Source: Glandiceps talaboti (taxonomy: Eukaryota > Hemichordata > Enteropneusta > Spengelidae). From it: a DNA stretch of 60,000 nt. Location of the stretch: the NCBI RefSeq assembly GCF_964340395.1, contig NC_135558.1, forward strand, positions 8,972,501 to 9,032,500. The letters run 5' to 3'. The notes beneath the pieces are model-generated. The model ran no database searches, was not told the DNA's origin, and saw nothing but the letters and a program-made list of their open reading frames with translations. Shown here piece by piece: positions 47,973-58,700 of the stretch (its first letter is position 1; each line of letters opens with the position of its first letter). Made by a program: the position numbers and the translations under genes.

Positions 47973-50900
47973 ACATTTGCTCTAAAGTACTAAATAAAAA
48001 GAACAGTAACTGCCATAAATAGTAGATTGAGTGACAGGTTTGTTGTGAATAAAAAAAAAATTAGCATCGTCGCACCCCTTTAGACAAAATGTCCTGACCA
48101 GAAATAATAATATTCTCTCTTTTCTTCAGTGGCCTTAGTTTTGACATTTATAATGATGGCTATCATTCCCAAATATTTTTCTTCACTCAGCAGAGGAGGT
48201 TTAAATATTTTGACTCATATTTTGAGCATTTCAGAACCCTGATGATGTAGGTGTGTGTTGTCGTGACATAGAATTAGAAAATGAACCTGTTCATTATTTT
48301 GTGTTTGATGGCATACAACTTGGCTTGTGCTTGGTACAACCATGTCTTGTAAATCAAAATTTTGATGTTTGAAGATCCTGAAGAAAGAACGAATGTGAGC
48401 AAGATAGTGGAATGGTATAGTTTCTAATGGTGAACTTTCAATTTTTGTCTTATACAGAAAGCCTTGGAACAGCTTAGCCAGGAACAGGAAGTCAAGTTGA
48501 AGTCTCTATTCAAATTTGCACAAGGAGCAGCACATGTATGGGATGTACACGAAATAGGATTGGCTAAACAAGAGAGAGAACTACAAGAAAAACTAGAAAC
48601 TTGTAGACATGAACATGATAGCAAAAATCAGGTTAGTATAATAACAATCCTAAATAACTTTAAAGGCCCATTATTCAATCCCAGGTTCTTACATTAGTTC
48701 CATATTATCAGTGGAGCCACAAGGATTACATAGGAAATTCCTTTGTCCAATACAATGAAATTCAAATGACAAATTGAGTTTATCTTGACAATCACAGTTA
48801 TGTCTATTTCTTTCATGCTGGTCATTTGAATTTCATTGTAGTTTGGGACAAACAACTCACCTAAAGTTTAATTCTAGTCCAACCTGGGATATTAAACTTT
48901 GTGATCAAATCCAGCAAATTGAATAGAACCTGTACAGGCATTGGTTCATATTTTGCATTCATCCCCCCCCCCCCCCCCCCCCCCCATATATTTTTGGTAC
49001 AAAATTGCCTAAAACAAAGCCACACATAAAGGCTAACACATCGACTATGTTTATAAAAGTGACAGACTAAATGTAAATGATTGTATCTCATTTCAACACA
49101 CACTCGTGGTATGTAACTGATAGTTTGTAGCATGAAATACGTTATTTTTATTTGTATTTGTCTCCCAATTTAGGATTTAGAAGCCAACCTGGATATTATA
49201 ATGGATAGACTAAGGCAAGAGAGTAGTGAACAATCCCTGAAAGAAACTCTAGAGAAAGCTTTGAATATGCTGGATAAGATTAAAGCTGGGTAAGATATAC
49301 ACAGAATTTGATAATGATTGTTTCTACCGGTAGTATGGTAGTCATCATATGTTGAGTTTTCTCCTTTGCTGTGTGCAAAGTCCATAGGCTGTCATTTATA
49401 CTGTAACTAAGTTTGTTGGTGCATGTTCATATTTCTTAACTGTCTGTCATTCCATGTAGTGAACATCACCATTAACATTTTTGGACTAAGTTGATAAGTG
49501 TGAGTCATAATATATGTGTACAGTTGCTGCTTTTAAAAAATGAGTACATTTCATGCTAGATATAATTATCATTCAGACAGTAAATTTGATTTGTCTGGTA
49601 ACCGACATGCTCATCCTAGTACTTTGAATAAAAATGAAAAGATACAGATGATATATGATGGTGATAACTGCAAACTACTTAAAAGCTCAAATGCACTAAA
49701 TGTTCATATGAACATTGTACATGCATCAAATATTTGGTGTAATAATCAAGTTCAGCTAATGCCAAAATGAACAATCTTGGTTCTGTAGACAACAACATTT
49801 TGTCACATCAGTGCAATCAGTGTATCGCTATTATATTGTATAGTAAATACACCCTTATTGCATTGACGCGGCGGTTTACATGCTATGTTTTAAAAAATTC
49901 AACATTAAAAGTACACAATATTACACTATATGTTAATGTATCGTACATTTTGAATATATTTGTCTCATCCTTTCTTTCAGATATGAGAAGTTCCACAAAG
50001 ACCAAGTCAACATAGTCAAGAACTACCCAGGAATGGTCAAACAAGAATCACAACGATATGATGACGCTGTCTGTAGGTTTTATGGAGTCGGAAGAAAAAA
50101 TCCTGTAAGTTTCTACATTGTACTTGTCATTTCCACTGCTGTTATTACTATAAAGGGGAATTTAAAACAGTTTAAAAACAATTATTTGAATTTTAATACA
50201 AGACTTGAGAGACTGATAGAAAGGTGAAGAAAAGAACAAACCCATAGCAGAAATAGAAGCATTAAATCATCCAATAAAAAAACTCTGTCAAATGATGCAA
50301 ACACTGTAAAAAAACACCAAAATATTCACGTGAGGAAAATGGACTGTTAAAAGACTGGTTTGTTATATTATGAAACATATCAATACAATTTTTGTGGTCA
50401 TATGCTAGAAAATTATGCAAGGATAGTTATCTTTGAACTCAGATAAAGGAATAGTTTTCAGACATTAAGACAAGAACTTGTTCATTGTATTTTTCCCCCA
50501 ATTTGGTGATCCAAGTAGCTGTTTTTTTATATTATTGATTTATTTGTTATTATGTTTCTTCATTATAGGCTGATAGGGGTAGTCGTTCATCCAGTAGAAA
50601 CTCCAGTAGAGCTTCCAGTAGAGGTTCTAGAAGAACACCAAGGACATTACAAAGTGGTGGTGATACTTCAAGGAGTGCTAGTCCTGCATCTGCCAGATCT
50701 GTGAGTTGTTACTCAGTAACAGTCATCACACAATTACTGTATTCAGTCGACACATACACAACATTAAAACAAGACAAATACCAAATACATGATACATAAA
50801 TTAGACTCAAGAAACACCAAATAGGCCATTGCAGACTGTGAACAGGAAATTGAGAATACAGCGCCCTCGCTCAAATTGGGGGTATCACCACCTCATTGTA

Positions 50901-53900
50901 CCATTCCATAAGAGCTTTGTCCCTTGGTATTCTGTAGAAGTGTAAATCAGGGATGTTTTTCGTATTGTTCAGACATCGAGGAGAGCAGCAGTGCTCTATG
51001 ATTAACCGAGTAACCTATACTATGTATACCCCCAAGGTACACACAGACAGGAAGTAGAGTGCCACCATGGCAAATTTTAGAAAAACTCTTTCACTTCTAT
51101 TGTTCTAGCAGTAGTACACTGTTACCTCATGGATCTTAGCAGACATGAATATTTATTAGATGAACACTGAATATTCATGACTCCTTATTGTTCATTTTCT
51201 TCAGATAAATAGTCATGTCTGCTAATTAGTTCCTAATCGCCACTGTTAAAAACTATACTTTTGCATTTTTCACAGGCGTCCACAGAAGCCAGGAGAAGTC
51301 CCTTCCCAACTGCTGTCAAAGAAGTATTGTCGACAGCCAAGGGTACAATGTTTTATGTTCTGACAGTGGCTGGGGAACATGGGATTCCTGATGGTGAAGA
51401 CAACGTATTTCTGACAGAATCAGAGATCTCAGAACTTCCATCATATGTACAGAATGTACAGATAGATAATGCACTTCTGATTGAACTCAGGAAAATGTAA
51501 GTCAATACAATATTTGTAAACTGAGAGACTCTTTTCTTTTAAAAAGTAAACCAACTCTACCTAAACAATTTTCTGTACAGTAAGTTCCTAGATTTGAAGT
51601 TTTGCTGTACACAGTGTTTCCTAACTTGGTAAGATATAGGTAAAACCTACATTTGTATATCTACCATAAATCCCAAGTTATTTTACCATTGGAGGTTCCC
51701 ATGAAAGTGTTCTGTACATGGTACGAAAATCTATGAAAATTTTACCACACTTTGGTTAGTCTTTAAAAAATTTTAAATTTTGATAACATATATATTATTT
51801 TATTTTCTATTCTGTACAATTTTTGTGATGATCCAGAATATTTCTCATTGTTTTACAGGACACTAACATGAAATGTTGTCTTTCTTTTAGAATGAGAATG
51901 AGCTTTTTAGAACACCTAGAAGACTGGGTTGTCCAGGCAACAGAGAGAGCTAATAGTGTTGTAGCAGCCAAGGTAAGGTTGTTTATGATTTTCTGATTCT
52001 GTGTTTTCCTGATATCTTTCAATAGTGTCAATATCTCATTTACAGAAATGGAATTATATTCCTCGAACAATTAGATACTTCAGGATATATTTGATACATA
52101 TATAATACTAATAAACTTTATTTGTCCAAATAAATTCGGAAATTTGTTGAATGGTCGTCACAAGAGCAGCGGCTTAGTGACCTAGTGTTGAAGAAGTAGG
52201 AGAAAACCGGAGTACCCGGGGAACACTTGCGTTGTTCGGCAGGGTCAAACTGAGCATCACCCTTCTTACATACAGACCTGGTTAAATTTTTAATCGAACC
52301 CAGCCAACACCTGGCGGGTTCAAACCCAGACTGCAGAGGTAAAAGGCGTACGAGCTAACCGCTCAGCCACCGACAACCCTTATATTGTGTTACTATAAAT
52401 TGTTGCATTGCTTCCTTTACAGTGTGAAGAGCTAAACAGTGAACTTGAACTTCGTCTTCACTTACATGGTCCAAGAGCAAGGAGAGCAGAATTAGACATA
52501 CACAATGTCAGGGCTGCTGAGTTGGTCATGCATCAAGAACGAGTTGCCAGACACTCCAAGGGAATAGCTGCCGCCCTCAACGATTTGAAGTCACGGTTTA
52601 GCAACATGCAACAACAGCATAACAAACTAGCAGATGAATTTAAAGAAGACATTGAAGCCTTGGAGACAGTCTTCATAAATGCTACCAAGTCTGCCACGTA
52701 AGTCGATAAGTGATAGTCCTGTAGTCATGTGATAGCCATGTGATAGCCATGTGATAATCATGTGATAGTCATGTGACCCATTCCTGCTGTATGACATATG
52801 AATTACATGGACAAAGATGTCACTATATGTTCCTCAACAGTTTGTTGTTGATATTATGTTCCAAACTTAATAATGGAGCCATACAGGCCAAACTTTCCAA
52901 TTTTATATATCCAAAAAAAAAAAAATTCCAACAACAAAAATTAAACATATTATAAAATGATATTCTTAAGTATGAAATTTTAGATTAATGTGCACAGAAT
53001 TAAAGTTGAAATACATGTGGTACAATTGTTATGGTGTGTGACAGAGATAAAGCATAAACTGAAATCAAATCTGTGTCGTTCATAACACATCTCTGCTGTA
53101 TACTTATTATGTTCATCTCTTCTGACAGCCTTGTTGCCTTACAACATCAAGTAACCACCAAGCTGGACAGTTATATGGGTGTGATACGTGCCTCCCTAAG
53201 ACAGTTCAGAAAGAATCTAGATGACACGCTTCACATGCTTAGGGAGTCCAATGCAAGGTTCATCAAATCTTTCAAGTGAGTAATAGCCAATCACATGTTA
53301 TTTAAATTATTCACAGAGGGTTAGAATATTAGATAAAATATAGTAAGAGAGCTTTCATCATATATTGCATACTTTGATTTTCAGGTTATACTAAGACTGG
53401 ACCAGTATTGGATGCACAAAGTTTGAGCCAAAGGCAATAGAAGTACTGTTTAATCAGCTGAAAATATAAGAATGTCTTGGTTGAAATCAATGTTTAATAT
53501 AAATGTGGAAAGGGAAAAAAAAAGAATTCACCAGAAAACACTTGACTGACAAATTGACGATATATACATTTTATGATTCAATGAAAATATTTTATAAACA
53601 TTAGATCGAAGACCTTGGATGTTGACACTTTGAAAATAATATTAGTACCAAAAGTGAATGTTTATGGACTCTAGGTTCATAGTTCTTCTCATGGTAAAAC
53701 AATTTTTGAAAGTAAATTAATTCCAAAATTTATCAGCATTGATCACCGGGGATGTACGAGACTAATGGTCATATGTTCTAGAGTGAAGATTCAGCACCCC
53801 TCCTCTGTACCACTCCTGATATTCTTTCATATGTTTCACAAAGATTTCTTCATGATTTTTAGCACAACTGAACTTGTTCAGTAGTGCTATAGGGATCGCC

Positions 53901-53911
53901 CGGCGTCTGTC

Positions 53912-53948
<37 letters not shown>

Positions 53949-55511
53949 ATGTGTGTGTGTGTGTAAACAACTTAAAGTCAAAAACCGCTGAACCGATTGC
54001 CACGATATTTGGTGGGTCCATTACTTTGGGTGTCTAGTTGGGAAATTGTTCAAATCAAAATGATCGCATCACAGGTGTGTGATTTGGGTCAAAAAATGTG
54101 ATTTTTGGTCAAAAAACTTAAACTCAGAAACTACTGGGCAGATTGGTGCGAAATTTGGTGGGAACATTCTTAAGGTGGTGTAAAGTAAGATTTGTTCATG
54201 ACGGGATGATTCCATCAGTGATATGCAAATTAGGGCTAAAAATGTGTCTTTTTGGTTAAAAATCTATAATTCTAAAACTACTGAGCAGATTGGGCTGAAA
54301 TTTAATGGGAATGTATCTAGGGATGTATGGACGAAGAAATATTAAGCTTACCATGATTCCATGAGTGATATGCAAATTAGGTGTAAAAATGTTCATTTTT
54401 GGTCAAAAACTTATATCTCAAAAAGTACTTGGTCAATTAGTCTGAAACTTGGCGAGATGTTTCTGAAACTGTTATTCTGCAGATTTTCTTAAAAACATTT
54501 TGACAAAATTGGCCCTAGCGACCATGACCACGCCCTTAGCAACAACCAAATGGCAGTATATTTTGGTCAAATAACAACATCATCTGGTAAGCAAGTGAGT
54601 AAACATTCAAAAAATGTATGCAAATACCCTAGCAACCATGACCACGCCCATAGCAACAGCCAAACGGTGGTGTATTTCACAAAGATAACAACAGGGTTTA
54701 ATAGATAATTGAATAAACATCCAAAAAATGTATGTAAATTTGCATAGCAACAAGACCACGCCCATAACAACAGCCAAATAATCACGTATATTGCAAAGAT
54801 AACAACAGGAATAGAAAGACAGATGAATTAACATTTAAAAAATGTATGCAAATATCCTAGTAACCATGACCACGCCCATAGCAACAGCCAAACGGTGGTG
54901 TATTTCACAAAGATAACAACAGGGTTTAATAGACAATTGAATAAACATTCAAAAAATGTATGTAAATTTTCCTAGCAACAAGACCACGCCCATAGCAACA
55001 GCCAAATGATCACGTATATTGCAAAGACAATATCAGGAATTCATACACAAGTGAACAAAAACATACACAAATGTATGCAAATATATCTAACAACATGACC
55101 ACGCCCATAGCAACAGCCAAATGATAGCATTTATCGTAAAGATAGCAACATGGTTGGATAGGCAACTGGATAGTTATTCAGCAAATAAACACCTATTGTT
55201 AGCATAGACTAGCATATGGATAAACATTTTTAAAAACTACAGTTGTGCTACAACGCCATTGGCGGTATTTTTTTCCTTCAACTTTATAGGGTATTTTCTG
55301 ATGGTGGTAACTTTTCACCAGAAGAGATAGATGAATACAAGAAGAAGTTAGAGAAATTATCACAGAGGATCGACTCAGCTGAAGGTTTCATTATGGCTGA
55401 TCTTGAAGGAATGGAAGCTAAGAGATTAGAACAAGCATCACATGTAGCTAGTACATTTGAAGACAGGTAAGATCATGTGACAATTTGCATTATGAGCACT
55501 ACTTTATGGAC

Positions 55512-55557
<46 letters not shown>

Positions 55558-55684
55558 TCACATAAACACTACAACCCAGTGTAGCCATCCTCACTTTTAG
55601 TGTCTAATTTTTGTGCAAAGTTTGAATGGGGTATGCATGCAAGAGGACTACCATTGCATGTATAGATACAGAACAGACAGACAA

Positions 55685-55743
<59 letters not shown>

Positions 55744-58700
55744 TGGACAAAGATAGACCCCACTGTAATAGTCCTCACTTGTTATGAGTTTCTTTCCAAA
55801 CATTGTACTAATCAGAAGAGTGATGTGACAATGTTAGCATAATGAATAATTTTAGACTTTATCAGATCTATGTCAGTGAGATGAAGTTTCAAATTAACAT
55901 CCATGAAGCAATGTTTTACTTTTTATGAAACTCCTATGAGATAATTAGTATGCTAATGAGGTCAGGGGTTAAACCACACACACACGATCATTTTGTACAT
56001 AAAATCATGTCATTTTTACCATGTCTCTTTGCAGATTCAAAAACCACCTGTTTGATTTGACATTTATGGAGAAACTGACTCGGTGGCTGACAAACACACA
56101 GGTTAAGATTAAATCTGAAGTAGCAGCTAGCAATGCCCAGGCACAGAAACTAGCCCAGTATTTGATGATACTAGAAAGAAGAATTGATGCCTGTGAGAAA
56201 CCTAACTTAGATAAAGAGGTGAGAAGTTACAAGTCATATGTAATCTTCATGTGATTTTTTTTCAAACGAACAAAAAATTTAAAATTTTCAAAAAATAAAT
56301 TTCTAAAGTTATTCCTCGAAAAGAGAACTTTCATCCAAATTTTGATCTGAAACAGTACTTTTCGTCCAAGTCAAAATTCATACACACTCGGAAAGACCTT
56401 CAAATGTTCATGTATTACAAACCGCAGCTAGACAGTCATCAAAAGTTGTACAAAAAAATTCAGGAAAGTGACGTCAAATAACCATGAAAACTATGAAAGG
56501 ACTCAGACTTTTGTCCAATAATTTCTATATTTGAAGTGTATTAAACCTGCCTAGTAGTAGTTGTGGTAAATCAGCTAGAATCAAGTCTGCTTAATTTTTA
56601 TTGCAACTATTTGATGATTCTGTATGTTTCTAGGGTATAGATCATGGTAGAAAAGTTCTTATATCATGATTTTTCCATCTTGTCAATATCTATAATAATC
56701 AATCCCAACTTTTTTTTTATACCTTTTCCAGCAAATAACCTCTGAAGAACTTCTGGAGAGTTTAAAAAGTCTTATAGAATCGTTTGATGACAGATGTCGA
56801 TACCTGAACTGTATGAAAAATCCAAGTCTTCCACAGGGACTAGAACCACTGCAGGGAAACATTGCAGTCAGTAGTAAAGTTGGCTTTGCTGAAGAAGCTT
56901 CACTACATGGCCAGTCTGAACAACAAACACAGCTGCCAACAACTACCACTGTTGTCACAATCAAAGCCGCTAGCAAACAACCTGTAGAAGATGCTGCAGT
57001 TGGCATTATCAAAAACATATTAACGTATGTATGACATGTCATTACAACCAGTTTAACCCAGTTTAAACCAGTTCAGTTCATATAAATGTAGATCACTCAC
57101 TTATAATTTGCACTCTTATGGTTGATGTGATGGTTGATTTCAGAGATGGTGGTTGATTTTTGGGGACTTTTGAGATGAACAGAATACTGAAGTTGTGCAT
57201 GCATTTCAAATTCTTCTTTTGGAACTTGTATCTTACTGAGTTATTGAAGCTAGAAATGAGAGTATCATTTCTTTAACCAGCACTTCTGTCATTTCGATTC
57301 TGCTGGATACTAGAGTTGACTTTTTTTTCAAACTTTTCATTTCAGTTCCCAGCAGACAAAGATGCAGATGGGTGCAGCAGTTCATGGTCTTGAAGTGTTT
57401 CAACCTTCAGGTAAAGAAATAATATTATGTAAACCACAAAGTGTCTGAAATGAAGATTTGTATCAAATATTCAAATACTTGGCAAAAGTTATAGTATCGT
57501 CTAAAATACTGAACACTTTCTGTAATATTAGTTTTAGAATTCCGTAGTATAACTCCAATTTCTTCCATTTTGGCATCTTTGATTATCTGGGTAACAAAAA
57601 TATGCCCTTAATTGAAAATACCCATTAGGTACAAGTTTGAACATTTGGCAGTAGTTGTAGAAAACTGTATATTTTCTTTTGTTTTGTCTCACTTGCCGAA
57701 ATTATGTTATCTCATCCATACAGGCCTTGTTGGATTTAAAAAATACAAAATAAAATTGAAAGTATAATACAAATATGACACTATTATTAAACTTTATACA
57801 ACAAGTTGTAAGTGTAGCATACAATTGAAATTTTGCGTTTGCATATATCTTCACTTTTGAACAACAGACAGTGCATTAATATTGAGATTCCATTGTTATC
57901 TCTGTCTGTAGTACCAAGGGCTGCCGGTACACAGTCCACACAGAGTGATGACCAGAAATCGAAGTCCTCCCGACCCCAGACCAAGCAGTCAGAGAAAGAT
58001 AGACCTAAAGCTGTATCTAGACGTAGTACTGGTCTAAGTGGGGATGGCAATCCGAGAAGAAGTGCTTCAGCCTCGTAAGTTACAAAATAACCGATAACTG
58101 CCATTTTGTTTTTTTTCTTTCACAAAAGTTCACTATCTTGTCATACTATGATGACAAGACAACTAATGAATTCAAAAAGAATAAAGGCTCAGGAAATTTT
58201 GGAATCCTTGTCTGAACTGTAAGCATCCAGTCACATGTAATTGCATCAAACATTTACACTTTTGTGTATAACTTTCATTAGTCACCCCCCCCCCCCCTAA
58301 GTAGTTTTTCCTAGTCCCTTATAACCGCTATTTCATATTTCCCTTCTTCAGTTCATTCACTTGTGTCATTTCTATCTGTCTTTGCCATAGGACCATTTTA
58401 TTATTCATTCCGACACAGTGAGTTAGATGACATCAAATATGTAACAGTATACTTTATCTTATATTTATCTTATACCGTTGTTTTGTGTAGGCTTCGACGT
58501 ACAAGTAAATCCACCAAATTTGACAAGAAATATTACGTATTTGGTGAAAGACGAGATGAGGAGAAGCATTTCCTGGCCTTGATACGTGCTGTACTGTGGG
58601 ATGCTATGGATGGATTGCTAAGTACTGCTGAGGTTAGTGTATACAGTAGCTATGGTGACAGATTTATCTAATTTGGAGGAATAAAAGATACTTACAATAT

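Noticed and set aside
52313-52380. Functional tRNA-Ser-like gene
   Set aside because: The box spacing is plausible, but the cloverleaf ends do not pair and the sequence continues into a SINE body.
54567-54834. Two overlapping minus-strand frames with similar WLLLWAWSC-type peptides
   Set aside because: The similarity arises because both cross repeated satellite units, not from a protein family.
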